Source: an uncultured Candidatus Saccharibacteria bacterium
Lineage (GTDB): Bacteria > Patescibacteriota > Saccharimonadia > Saccharimonadales > Saccharimonadaceae
Assembly: GCA_946406315.1 (NCBI GenBank)
Contig: CAMJKD010000004.1
Location: 1-64,000, forward strand
DNA length: 64,000 nt
Reading direction: 5' to 3'
The first letter of the stretch is position 1; each line of letters starts with the position of its first letter. Positions 52,941 to 61,723 of the stretch are shown here, piece by piece. The translations under genes and the position numbers were made by a program. The notes beneath the pieces are model-generated. The model saw only the letters and a program-made list of their open reading frames with translations. It searched no databases and was not told the DNA's origin.

Positions 52941-53642
52941 TTATTTAACTAAGAAATTATTCAGTTCGTCATAAAAAGCAGCATTATTAATAATATAATT
53001 ACAATGTCCCGCTTTTTCCAATATGACTAGTTTTGAATCTTTAATATTACTAGAAATAAATTCGGCCTCATTTATCGGAACTACATCTTTAGCCCCTCCA
53101 TTAAAAACTAAGGTTGGAACACTGATAATTTTTAACTCTTCCTTAGCCATAGAATGAGACTCGTTCATTAGCTTTTCGAACTTCTCATTATTCTTTTTGC
53201 CAGGATACCAAGGCAATTTCTCCATAATTTTGGCATAAGTGGGCTTTTTAATGGTATTATTCCTCGCGACACTGCTGCATAATATTAACTTCGATACGCT
53301 TTCTGGATATCTAACAGCTACATTGAGCGCGACTGTTCCTCCTCCACTTAATCCCAATAGGAAAGGCTTATTTATATTTAGCTTTTCAATAAACTCATAC
53401 ACATCCTTTGCGGATTCTTCATATGTCAGCGAACACTTCTTTTCGCTTTTGCCGCAACATCTTCTATCAAAAATATATACCATATACTTATTTTTTAATC
53501 TATTTGCGATAATTTTCATCATCCCAGTATTTACACTATTTGGATTCAGCAGAATAATAGGTTTCCCTTCGCCTAGAACTTCGTAATGAATTTTTATTTT
53601 ATTCACATTTACATACATACCAATACCAACATTATATACCAA
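52941..53642 (-). CDS. Alpha/beta hydrolase
   Basis: KIHYEVLGEGKPIILLNPNSVNTGMM, FDRRCCGKSEK, LLGLSGGGTVALNVAVRYPE, KAGHCNYI; likely start at MYVNVNKIKIHYE. Confidence 0.88.
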   Translation of the reverse strand: MVYNVGIGMYVNVNKIKIHYEVLGEGKPIILLNPNSVNTGMMKIIANRLKNKYMVYIFDRRCCGKSEKKCSLTYEESAKDVYEFIEKLNINKPFLLGLSGGGTVALNVAVRYPESVSKLILCSSVARNNTIKKPTYAKIMEKLPWYPGKKNNEKFEKLMNESHSMAKEELKIISVPTLVFNGGAKDVVPINEAEFISSNIKDSKLVILEKAGHCNYIINNAAFYDELNNFLVK

Positions 53643-53728
53643 AATATGATATAATTATACCCATAATAACAGATAGAAAGGTTGGTTTTGAACTTAAAGA
53701 TTGGAATCTTGAATTTTTAAACCAACCT
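53635..53728 (+). repeat. ychF-5'-like repeat, copy E
   Basis: ATATAATTATACCCATAATAACAGATAGAAAGGTTGGTTTTGAACTTAAAGATTGGAATCTTGAATTTTTAAACCAACCT; micro-ORF (TTG start) 53688..53720. Confidence 0.94.
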
Positions 53729-53816
53729 AGTTTTTATATTACATTTCCTATTAAAGTTCACTCGTCAAAACCAGAATGAAAAACCACAAAATTCTCTACA
53801 TGATATAATAATATAA

Positions 53817-54293
53817 ATGCAACGACTCACAAAAAGATTCATAGTCAAAAACATAGATAGCTTAAACTTAAGCAATCCTATCATATACGAAAGATTCTAT
53901 CTTCCAGACCAAACTGTTATCCAAAGAAAACAAGATGCTTATACAAAAGGAACTCTAACTAGCGTCGGCATCATTAACCAAACTCTAATATCTCAAACAG
54001 AATTCGAAAAATTAAAACAATCAGCAAACAATAGTATTACTAGAAAAAGCTATCTATATCTAGATGACAACAGAGTATCTATAAAGGAGTACCAGGGTAA
54101 CCTTGAAGGGTTTATCCGTGCGGAAGTAGAATTTAAAACTAAAAGCGAAATGGAAGACTACCACAAAGAATCTTGGATGAGGCAAGATATAACCGCAACC
54201 CCACTTGCATTTGATAGCCTGTTAAGCGCGCTAAACAAAGATGAGCTTTCAAAAATATTGAAAGAATATAATATAATAACAGATAAGAATTAA
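53817..54293 (+). CDS. CYTH-domain-like protein
   Basis: RFIVKNIDSLNLSNPIIYERFYLPDQTVIQRK...SYLYLDDNRVSIKEYQGNLEGFIRAEVEFKTKSEMEDY. Confidence 0.65.
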   Translation: MQRLTKRFIVKNIDSLNLSNPIIYERFYLPDQTVIQRKQDAYTKGTLTSVGIINQTLISQTEFEKLKQSANNSITRKSYLYLDDNRVSIKEYQGNLEGFIRAEVEFKTKSEMEDYHKESWMRQDITATPLAFDSLLSALNKDELSKILKEYNIITDKN

Positions 54294-54327
54294 CGAAAGG
54301 TTGGTTATTAATATAAAGATCGGAATC
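54271..54327 (+). repeat. ychF-5'-like repeat, copy F (at ychF itself, partial)
   Basis: ATATAATAACAGATAAGAATTAACGAAAGGTTGGTTATTAATATAAAGATCGGAATC, then diverges into ychF. Confidence 0.88.
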
Positions 54328-55365
54328 GTAGGTTTGGCAAATGTGGGGAAGAGCACGCTTTTTAATGCCTTGACGAATGCGGGTGCTTTGGCGGCGAATT
54401 ATCCTTTTGCAACAATTGAGCCGAATACTGGCATTGTTGGCGTTCCAGATGAGCGGATCGGCGTATTGGCAAAGATGTATGAATCCGAAAAGATAGTGCC
54501 AGCGACGGTTGAATTTGTTGATATTGCCGGTTTGATTGCTGGCGCCTCTAAGGGGGAGGGGCTAGGCAATAAATTCTTGGCGAATATACGCGAATGCGAA
54601 GTGATATGCCATGTCGTAAGAGCATTTGAAGATACAAATGTGACACATATAGCCGGCGGTCCAGATCCGAAGCGAGATATTGATACGGTTGAGACGGAGT
54701 TAGCTTTGGCGGATATTGAAACATTGGAGAAATCTCTGCCTAAGATGCAAAAAGAGATGCGCGGCGGCAGTAGAGAAGCAGGGCAGCGAGTTGAGCAGGC
54801 GGCAAAAGCGCTTGAGCAATTAGAGAAGGGCATGACGCATATTGAGCCAGTTGACGGGCTGGACTTGTTATCGGCGAAGCCGGTCTTCTTTATGTTTAAT
54901 ATGGACGAAAATGAGCTTGCGGATGAAAAAAAGCGAGCAGAATTGGCTAACTTGGTAGCGCCGCGGAAGTGTGTGTTTGTTAATGCGAAACTTGAATCCG
55001 AGATGGTTGATATGGAGCCGGAAGAGAAGAGAGAATTTTTAGAGAGTTATGGAGTAGCCGAAGATGGATTAAGCCAACTAGTGCGTGTAGCCTATGATAC
55101 TTTAGGGTTGCAAAGTTTTTTGACGGCGGGGAAAAAAGAAACGCGTGCTTGGACGATAAAGAAGGGTGCAACGGCGCCAGAGGCGGCAGGGGTGATTCAC
55201 ACGGATTTTCAGAGAGGTTTTATAGCGGCGTCGATTTGCTCTTATGGCGATTTAGTACGTTTAGGGTCGGAGAAAGCTGTGCGCGAAGCGGGGTTAATGC
55301 GAACGGAAGGCAAAGACTACATAATGCAGGACGGCGATGTAGTTGAATTCAAATTTAACGTCTAG
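54301..55365 (+). CDS. ychF: Redox-regulated ATPase/GTPase YchF
   Basis: KIGIVGLANVGKSTLFNALTNAGALAANYPFATIEPNTGIVGVPDERI...; TGS-like C-terminus. Confidence 0.96.
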   Translation: MVINIKIGIVGLANVGKSTLFNALTNAGALAANYPFATIEPNTGIVGVPDERIGVLAKMYESEKIVPATVEFVDIAGLIAGASKGEGLGNKFLANIRECEVICHVVRAFEDTNVTHIAGGPDPKRDIDTVETELALADIETLEKSLPKMQKEMRGGSREAGQRVEQAAKALEQLEKGMTHIEPVDGLDLLSAKPVFFMFNMDENELADEKKRAELANLVAPRKCVFVNAKLESEMVDMEPEEKREFLESYGVAEDGLSQLVRVAYDTLGLQSFLTAGKKETRAWTIKKGATAPEAAGVIHTDFQRGFIAASICSYGDLVRLGSEKAVREAGLMRTEGKDYIMQDGDVVEFKFNV

Positions 55366-55418
55366 ATTTTCGTTAGTTTTTATTGCGTTTTAAAAGGCGC
55401 TTATGCTAAACTTAGTGT

Positions 55419-56465
55419 ATGAGTCTAGGTTACGGTGTGGGTGATTTCTTCGCACTAGATATTGGTACAGACGCACTAAGAATGGTGCAATTATCTGGCA
55501 ATGCTCAGCATGGCTTTGTATTGCAGAGGTTTGCATATGTACCAGTGAGCCGATCGATATTGCAAGATGGCAGTGATGCGGGGAAGCGTCGTTTAGGGGA
55601 GACAATTCAGAGTGCGGCAGAGCAGGCTGGTATTCGCACAAAGAATATTGCGCTTGGTATGCCGTCGAGCAAAACGTTTACGACAGTAATCGAGGTTCCT
55701 ACTCAAGACAATAAATCTATGGAAAAGATTATTAAATATCATGCAGATCAATACATTCCGATGCCGATCGATGATGCGAAGGTTGATTTTGTTATCCTCG
55801 GTCCAAGTCCAAATGACCCGCAGATAACAGAGGTATTATTGTCTTCTACTTCAATTGCTTATGCTGAGGAGAGAATGGAGAATGTTGAGGCTTTTGGTTT
55901 CAATTTGATTGCGCAAGAGCCGGATCCGATTGCGATGTCGCGTTCTTTGACGCCACCAGGCATAAAAGATGCAATTTTGATTATTGATTACGGTGAAGAA
56001 TCAACAGATTTGTCTATGGTATATGGGGCGCCGCGTTTGGTGCGTATGCTGCCGGGTGGTTTATCTGTTTTAGTGCGCACGGTAGCTAATTCTTTGAATG
56101 TAAAGGAAAGCCAGGCTCGCCAATTTATCTTGAAATTTGGTCTTGCTCAGGATAAGCTAGATGGTCAGGTTTTTAAAGCTCTTGATCAGACGCTCGAGAA
56201 TTTTGCTTCTGAATTAACGAAATCTATACGTTTCTTCCAGACAAAATATCCAAACGTAAATGTTGGAGGAGTTGTCTTGTCTGGTTTTGCTGGTATTATT
56301 CCGTTTTTGCCTGAGTATATTGAAGCGAAGACTGGTTTTAAGACAATTCAGGGTAATCCATGGCAAATGGTGAGTGTGTATGATCAACAAAGGCAGGCGT
56401 TGTCGCAAGTCTCAGCTGAGTTTGCAGTGGTAATTGGGCTAGCTGAAAGGACGAACAAGAGGTAG
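55419..56465 (+). CDS. pilM: Type IV pilus assembly protein PilM
   Basis: FFALDIGTDALRMVQLSG..., ALGMPSSKTFTTVIEVPTQD, ILIIDYGEESTDLSMVYG. Confidence 0.9.
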   Translation: MSLGYGVGDFFALDIGTDALRMVQLSGNAQHGFVLQRFAYVPVSRSILQDGSDAGKRRLGETIQSAAEQAGIRTKNIALGMPSSKTFTTVIEVPTQDNKSMEKIIKYHADQYIPMPIDDAKVDFVILGPSPNDPQITEVLLSSTSIAYAEERMENVEAFGFNLIAQEPDPIAMSRSLTPPGIKDAILIIDYGEESTDLSMVYGAPRLVRMLPGGLSVLVRTVANSLNVKESQARQFILKFGLAQDKLDGQVFKALDQTLENFASELTKSIRFFQTKYPNVNVGGVVLSGFAGIIPFLPEYIEAKTGFKTIQGNPWQMVSVYDQQRQALSQVSAEFAVVIGLAERTNKR

Positions 56466-56468
56466 GAT

Positions 56469-57641
56469 ATGTACGAGATAAGTTTAGTTCCAGATATTAA
56501 AGCCCAGCTTCTGAAAAAGCAAAAATTGCGTAATTTGATTATATTCATTTGTATTATTGTTGCTGTTGCGTGTGGCGGGGTTTTACTGATTTTGTCAACA
56601 ATTGCAGGCGGTCAATCAATACAGATTGGTTTACAGAAGAACGAGATTGACTGTCGAATTGACGGTACGGGTACGAATTGTTCTAGATATAATGATAAAG
56701 GTGATCCCGTAATGAAAGTTGAAAACTTAAGTGAGTTGTTAACTATCCAGGATCAGATGAGCAACATCAACGTTTTGAATAATCAGAAAATTAAATTTTC
56801 ACGTATTTTTGGTATCTTGGATGTAATATTGCCAAATGGTGACGATGTGGTGAAAGTTAACGAGATTACTGGTAATGTTGATGAAAATATTCTTAATGTG
56901 ACGGCGACTGGTACGTCGAAAAATAACATTGGCTTTAGGGCGCTCGAAGCGTTCAAGAAGACAACGAATAAGACCTATTTTGACTATGGTTCTTATATGA
57001 GACCAGACGAAAATGGCGAATATGTCGAAATTCCTTCGTTCTGTATCGACGAAAAAGTAGTTAACGGAAGGCTATATGGCTATTATCTTAAAGGCTCTCC
57101 AGGATGCGAAGCTCCTTTAGTTGATACTAAGACGGATGAGAATGTGGAAGATGCTGATAGTTCGGAGGATCAAGGTAATATTCAGGATGAAACAAAGGAG
57201 AAAGCGAATACGGTTGAAAGAATTCCTATTTTGAGAAGCTATAAAACTTCGCAGGAGAGGGAAGAATATAAGCTAGGTAAAGATCCGTATGCGAAAAAGA
57301 CAGAAGAAGGAAATAATGGAAAATATTACTTCCAAAGTCAGTGTCTAGAATATAAGGAAGATGGTTCCTTTGATGAGGAAGCGAGTCGCGCGAAATGTCC
57401 GTTAGTTAATGGCGAGAATGGAGTTATAACTAATGAAGCACGCTATGGTAAAGGCGATGGGAACGAGATGGTATTGAATTTTGAAGCAAGAATTGCAGTC
57501 GAACCACGAGTGTTCTTATCTAAGCATAAACATATGCAGATAATTGGTCCAGATAGGCAAAACGTAACCGATAGCTATGTGCAGATTCGTAATATGTTTG
57601 GTCAAAAGGCGTCAAGCGGAGGTGGCACAAATGAAGAGTAA
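56469..57641 (+). CDS. PilN-like type IV pilus inner-membrane protein
   Basis: Position after pilM; N-terminal ISLVPDIKAQLLKKQKLRN plus one TM. Confidence 0.7.
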   Translation: MYEISLVPDIKAQLLKKQKLRNLIIFICIIVAVACGGVLLILSTIAGGQSIQIGLQKNEIDCRIDGTGTNCSRYNDKGDPVMKVENLSELLTIQDQMSNINVLNNQKIKFSRIFGILDVILPNGDDVVKVNEITGNVDENILNVTATGTSKNNIGFRALEAFKKTTNKTYFDYGSYMRPDENGEYVEIPSFCIDEKVVNGRLYGYYLKGSPGCEAPLVDTKTDENVEDADSSEDQGNIQDETKEKANTVERIPILRSYKTSQEREEYKLGKDPYAKKTEEGNNGKYYFQSQCLEYKEDGSFDEEASRAKCPLVNGENGVITNEARYGKGDGNEMVLNFEARIAVEPRVFLSKHKHMQIIGPDRQNVTDSYVQIRNMFGQKASSGGGTNEE

Positions 57642-58551
57642 AGATAATGGAAAAGGCGTATCGATAGCTAAGAGAGCCAAGATTAGCAAGGCTGAGCAGA
57701 ATATGTTTGTTGCGGTGTGTTTAGCGTCAATCCTGCTAGGTATCACGATTGTAGGCGTTTATCAATTAGTAACGGCGATTCAGTTTAATGGTAAGGTTTT
57801 GGCGGAAACTGCCAAAATTAGAGACGATGTTAAGACTTATCAAGATAATATTTCTTCATTAAAGACGAGTATTACGCAGTTGTCTAGTAATGAAAATTTG
57901 GAGTCGGTTGGTCGCGAGAATCCTGAATGCGAAGGATATACGGCGCCAAATGCAGAGATAGGAGATGAGAATACGAATGTGGATTTGACGAAAACTCGGA
58001 CCTGTTCCGCATTGCGTGTGGTGGGCGATGCGTTGCCTTCATTAACTTCAAACAACGACTTTGAAGGTACGCTTAACAGTTTCATTAAGCTGTTAGTTCA
58101 TGATAATAATGATGTTAATATTGAAACGCTTGGTCTAAATGAGTCCTTGGAATATACCGTGACGGTTGACGAGGAAGGGGATGCTACGGCAGAAGATTCC
58201 AATGACGGGTCTGATGATGGATCCGATGGTGATTCGGGAGCGAAAGGGCTAAATATTAAGGTGATGGGCATTTCGATGAATGCAAAAGATAATGCGAATA
58301 AGATCAAAAAAATGATGTCTAGCATTGAGGATTCTATTAGGAACTATGATATTCGTAACGTGACAATTTCCTGGTCTGAGCAGGAAGTCGATGAATCTGG
58401 ACAACTTGAACCTATTATTGACTTAAATGCAACTTATTCGGCTTATTATTCGAGCAGCGTGTCGGTTTATCCAAGGCGCATAACTATCTGTGCGGATGAG
58501 CAAAATGCGAAGTGTGCACGAAACAATGCATCAAGCGAGGACGAGGAATGA
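57631..58551 (+). CDS. PilO-like type IV pilus protein
   Basis: Position in operon; one TM, coiled-coil and ferredoxin-like C-terminus; start trimmed to MKSKDNGKG. Confidence 0.6.
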   Translation: MKSKDNGKGVSIAKRAKISKAEQNMFVAVCLASILLGITIVGVYQLVTAIQFNGKVLAETAKIRDDVKTYQDNISSLKTSITQLSSNENLESVGRENPECEGYTAPNAEIGDENTNVDLTKTRTCSALRVVGDALPSLTSNNDFEGTLNSFIKLLVHDNNDVNIETLGLNESLEYTVTVDEEGDATAEDSNDGSDDGSDGDSGAKGLNIKVMGISMNAKDNANKIKKMMSSIEDSIRNYDIRNVTISWSEQEVDESGQLEPIIDLNATYSAYYSSSVSVYPRRITICADEQNAKCARNNASSEDEE

Positions 58552-58925
58552 AAAATACAGATATTGCTTTAGTAGTTTTAATTTCTGCGATTTCAATTCT
58601 AGTGTCTTATTGGGTTGGTAGTGTTATTATGGGAAATCCGAACGAAAGAACCGAAACGACGAATTATTTAGAAAGTATATCCGGAGAGCTTCGGACCCCA
58701 GATCAGGAGACATTTAATCCGACTATGATTAACCCAACTGAGGAAATTATTATTGGAAGTTGCAACTCCGAAACGCAAGTTGAAGACCCTGAGACTCATC
58801 GCTGTATGTCTAAGGAAGAGTATGAAATTAAGAAGAAAGAAGAAGATAAAAATAAACAAAATCAAGATGATGGTCAAAATGAAAGTGATGATTCTGGCGC
58901 AGGAAATAGTGATTCGGAGTACTAA
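58548..58925 (+). CDS. Small single-TM protein in the pilus operon
   Basis: ATG overlaps the upstream stop (gaATGA); TM IALVVLISAISILVSYWVGSVIM. Confidence 0.65.
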   Translation: MKNTDIALVVLISAISILVSYWVGSVIMGNPNERTETTNYLESISGELRTPDQETFNPTMINPTEEIIIGSCNSETQVEDPETHRCMSKEEYEIKKKEEDKNKQNQDDGQNESDDSGAGNSDSEY

Positions 58926-58927
58926 AT

Positions 58928-60688
58928 ATGCTTCTTAATAAGGAGCTACAGGATAAGATAGTAAGCCTCTTGGTTGAAAGTGGCTTGGTTGATGCTGGTT
59001 TGGTTAGGAAGACCTATAATGAGGTCGCGAAGACTGGGCAGCCAGTTTTGGCGGTGTTGCGTAGTAAAAATATTGCTACGGACGATTGTATCCAGCACGC
59101 GACGGCCGTTATTCTTGGTATTCCTTATATTGATTTAAGGAATGTACGTTTCGATAAGGATAAATTGCTGAAGATTCCACAAGATGTTGCTCAGCGTTCA
59201 AAAGTTGTGCCATTGGACGAGCAGAACGGACAATTAGTTGTAGCGGTTTTGGATAACTCGAATATTCAAAGGATGGATTATTTGTCGACTCTCGTAAAAA
59301 TGCCGATTCGGACAATGTTGACTTCTGAGGCTGGTGTTCAGAATGCCTTAATGCAATATATGGCAGACTTGAAGGATGTCAATAAAGTAGCGAAGCAAGA
59401 GGAGGCGCAAAAAAATGCTTCAGATGCGACAAACGTTCAGACAATTACGCAGGATTCGCCAATTTCGAAGGCGTTGAGCTCGATTCTGGATTACGCCGCG
59501 AAGTCGAAAGCGTCGGATATTCACATTGAGCCACTAGAGCATTCACTTATTATTAGGATGCGTATTGATGGCGTTTTGCGCCAGACGATGGAGTTGCCGA
59601 AATCGATTGAGGCGGCGTTGGTTTCGCGCATAAAGATTATGGCAAAACTGAAGATTGATGAACATCGTATTCCGCAAGATGGTCAGTTTACGGTAGTAGT
59701 AAACGATAATACGATTGATCTTCGTATTGCGACTTCGCCAGTTGTTTGGGGTGAACAAGTGGTAATTCGTCTTTTGGATAAGTCTGGTACTTCTATGGAA
59801 GTTGAAAAGATGGGTATGACTGGTCGTGCGTTAGAAGACGTAATGGAGGGTATTAGCCGTCCAAATGGTATGATTTTAACTTCAGGTCCGACTGGCTCAG
59901 GTAAGTCGACGACTTTGTATGCTCTGATTAAGAAAATTAAAAACGAAACGATTAATATCGTGACGCTAGAGGATCCGGTTGAATATAAGATGGACGGCGT
60001 GAATCAAATTCAGATTAATACCGATGCTGGTTTGACCTTTGCGTCGGGTTTGCGTTCGATTTTGCGTCAAGATCCAGACGTAGTAATGGTGGGCGAGATT
60101 CGCGATGGCGAAACGGCGAATTTGGCGGTGCAGGCGGCTTTGACGGGACACTTAGTATTTTCGACGTTGCATACTAACTCGGCCGCTGGTATTATGCCGC
60201 GTCTTTTGGATATGGGAATTGAGCCGTTTTTGATTGCTTCAACTTTGAATACAGTGATAGGTCAGCGTTTGGTACGCCGTGTAGCGGAACGTCGTGAAGC
60301 ATATCAGACAAATGATATGGAAACGAAGATGATTAAAGATATCGTTGGTAATTTATTACCAGCAACGAAAAACGATGTACCAGAAGTAAGCGAGAAACGT
60401 GGCTACGGTAATTTACCGCCGCTGGATTCAAGATCTTTTACAATGGTGCGTGGTATTGCTTCGGAAGAAGCGCCGAATGGATACAAAGGCCGGGCTGGTT
60501 TATATGAGACAATTTCGGTAGACGAAGACATTCAGAAGTTAATCGTGGCGCACGCGACGTCTGGTGATATTATGCGCGTTGCGAAGATGAAGGGGGCAAT
60601 TACAATGCGTCAAGATGGCGTATTAAAAGCTTTAACTGGCATTACGACGATTGATGAAGTAAATCGCGTAGCGAGCGATTTGGCATAA
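58928..60688 (+). CDS. pilB: Type IV pilus assembly ATPase PilB/GspE
   Basis: MshEN-like N-terminus, GPTGSGKSTTLYALI, DPDVVMVGEIRDGETANLAVQAALTGHLVFSTLHTN. Confidence 0.93.
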   Translation: MLLNKELQDKIVSLLVESGLVDAGLVRKTYNEVAKTGQPVLAVLRSKNIATDDCIQHATAVILGIPYIDLRNVRFDKDKLLKIPQDVAQRSKVVPLDEQNGQLVVAVLDNSNIQRMDYLSTLVKMPIRTMLTSEAGVQNALMQYMADLKDVNKVAKQEEAQKNASDATNVQTITQDSPISKALSSILDYAAKSKASDIHIEPLEHSLIIRMRIDGVLRQTMELPKSIEAALVSRIKIMAKLKIDEHRIPQDGQFTVVVNDNTIDLRIATSPVVWGEQVVIRLLDKSGTSMEVEKMGMTGRALEDVMEGISRPNGMILTSGPTGSGKSTTLYALIKKIKNETINIVTLEDPVEYKMDGVNQIQINTDAGLTFASGLRSILRQDPDVVMVGEIRDGETANLAVQAALTGHLVFSTLHTNSAAGIMPRLLDMGIEPFLIASTLNTVIGQRLVRRVAERREAYQTNDMETKMIKDIVGNLLPATKNDVPEVSEKRGYGNLPPLDSRSFTMVRGIASEEAPNGYKGRAGLYETISVDEDIQKLIVAHATSGDIMRVAKMKGAITMRQDGVLKALTGITTIDEVNRVASDLA

Positions 60689-60733
60689 AAAAGGCTTTAA
60701 AAATATACCCCTGAAGGGTATCTTTTTTATTGT

Positions 60734-60808
60734 TGGTGCGAGTTGAGAGAGTCGAACTCTCATGTTGAGTTTGGAAAACTCACATAATAACCGTTATATG
60801 AAACTCGC
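60734..60808 (-). tRNA. tRNA-Gly(UCC), CCA encoded
   Basis: Minus strand GCGAGTTTCATATAACGGTTATTATGTGAGTTTTCCAAACTCAACATGAGAGTTCGACTCTCTCAACTCGCACCA. Confidence 0.93.
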
Positions 60809-60838
60809 AAGTATTGTTATATTTCTTATTATACTACA

Positions 60839-60916
60839 TGGGGTGGGTAAGAGGGTTCGAACCTCCGACCTTCGGTGCCACAAACCGACGCTCTAACCAG
60901 CTGAGCTATACCCACC
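60839..60916 (-). tRNA. tRNA-His(GUG), CCA encoded
   Basis: Minus strand GGTGGGTATAGCTCAGCTGGTTAGAGCGTCGGTTTGTGGCACCGAAGGTCGGAGGTTCGAACCCTCTTACCCACCCCA with extra 5' G-1. Confidence 0.95.
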
Positions 60917-60967
60917 ATGTAAAATAGATACACCAAGAATGATTGGCGTATCTAGATTATATCAGAT

Positions 60968-61723
60968 TTAGAGCTGATTGGCAAAAACGATAAGGTAGGC
61001 TAAATAACCAAGTCCGGCACCGGCGGCGATGACAAGAATAACAATGAGAGTCCAAAGCCAACCGGAATGTGTCCTTGGTGCTTCAGTAACAGTATGTTTT
61101 TTACGTTTGGCGGCAGGAGCTTTGGTTGGGCTTTTTGAACTGTAGACGTTTTTAGTGCTATGAATTGATGAGGCGTTGACTTCTGGAATATTGGAGCCGA
61201 GTGGGCGTTTTTCAACTTTAGTATCGGTTAAGAAAGGAGAGCGACCGCCAAGGGAGTAACTATTAGCATCTGGCGCTTCGACTTTTCTAGGTACGGTTTT
61301 AGGTTGCAACTTTGGAGCTTCTTTTGGTGTAGCTTCTACGATGCGCTCGCGTTTTTGTTGAATCTTAGCGGCGATGCTTTCGCGGTTTGTAGTTGGTTGG
61401 GTGACATGAGCTGAAGGCTTTGCGATGGGGCGTTGTGGTATGGTTGGGCGAGCGGCTGGGCGTGGATTGGCTGCGGGTTTAGCGACAGCCTTCTTAACTG
61501 GTAGAGGTTGAGTAATAACGCGTTTATTATTGCTACGTGGAGCAAAGTCCATGATACGACCGTGATTCTGCGGACGCGTGGCGGGACGATGAGCGACGGT
61601 CTTGACAGCAGAATTGGTAGTTGGACGGGCAACAGGACGAGCGGTCGGCTTGACCGGTTGGGCCTGCATGGCTTCGTTAACGGCTTTATCTAATTCTGCA
61701 TAATCAATATTGTCATTACTCAT
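60968..61723 (-). CDS. Pro/Arg/Ala-rich basic protein with C-terminal TM anchor
   Basis: PVKPTARPVARPTT... low complexity, C-terminal LWTLIVILVIAAGAGLGYLAYLIVFA. Confidence 0.75.
   Translation of the reverse strand: MSNDNIDYAELDKAVNEAMQAQPVKPTARPVARPTTNSAVKTVAHRPATRPQNHGRIMDFAPRSNNKRVITQPLPVKKAVAKPAANPRPAARPTIPQRPIAKPSAHVTQPTTNRESIAAKIQQKRERIVEATPKEAPKLQPKTVPRKVEAPDANSYSLGGRSPFLTDTKVEKRPLGSNIPEVNASSIHSTKNVYSSKSPTKAPAAKRKKHTVTEAPRTHSGWLWTLIVILVIAAGAGLGYLAYLIVFANQL

Noticed and set aside
49061-53728. Interpretation of the A-E repeats as integron attC sites
   Set aside because: Cassette sizes and hairpins are integron-like, but the outer boxes run GTT...AAC (AGGTTGGTT...AACCAACCT) rather than attC RYYYAAC...GTTRRRY, the repeats share coding similarity with ychF, and no intI is in the window
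49061-53728. Repeats as simple intrinsic terminators
   Set aside because: The hairpin is not followed by a T-run on either strand, and conservation extends about 50 bp into the promoter and leader side
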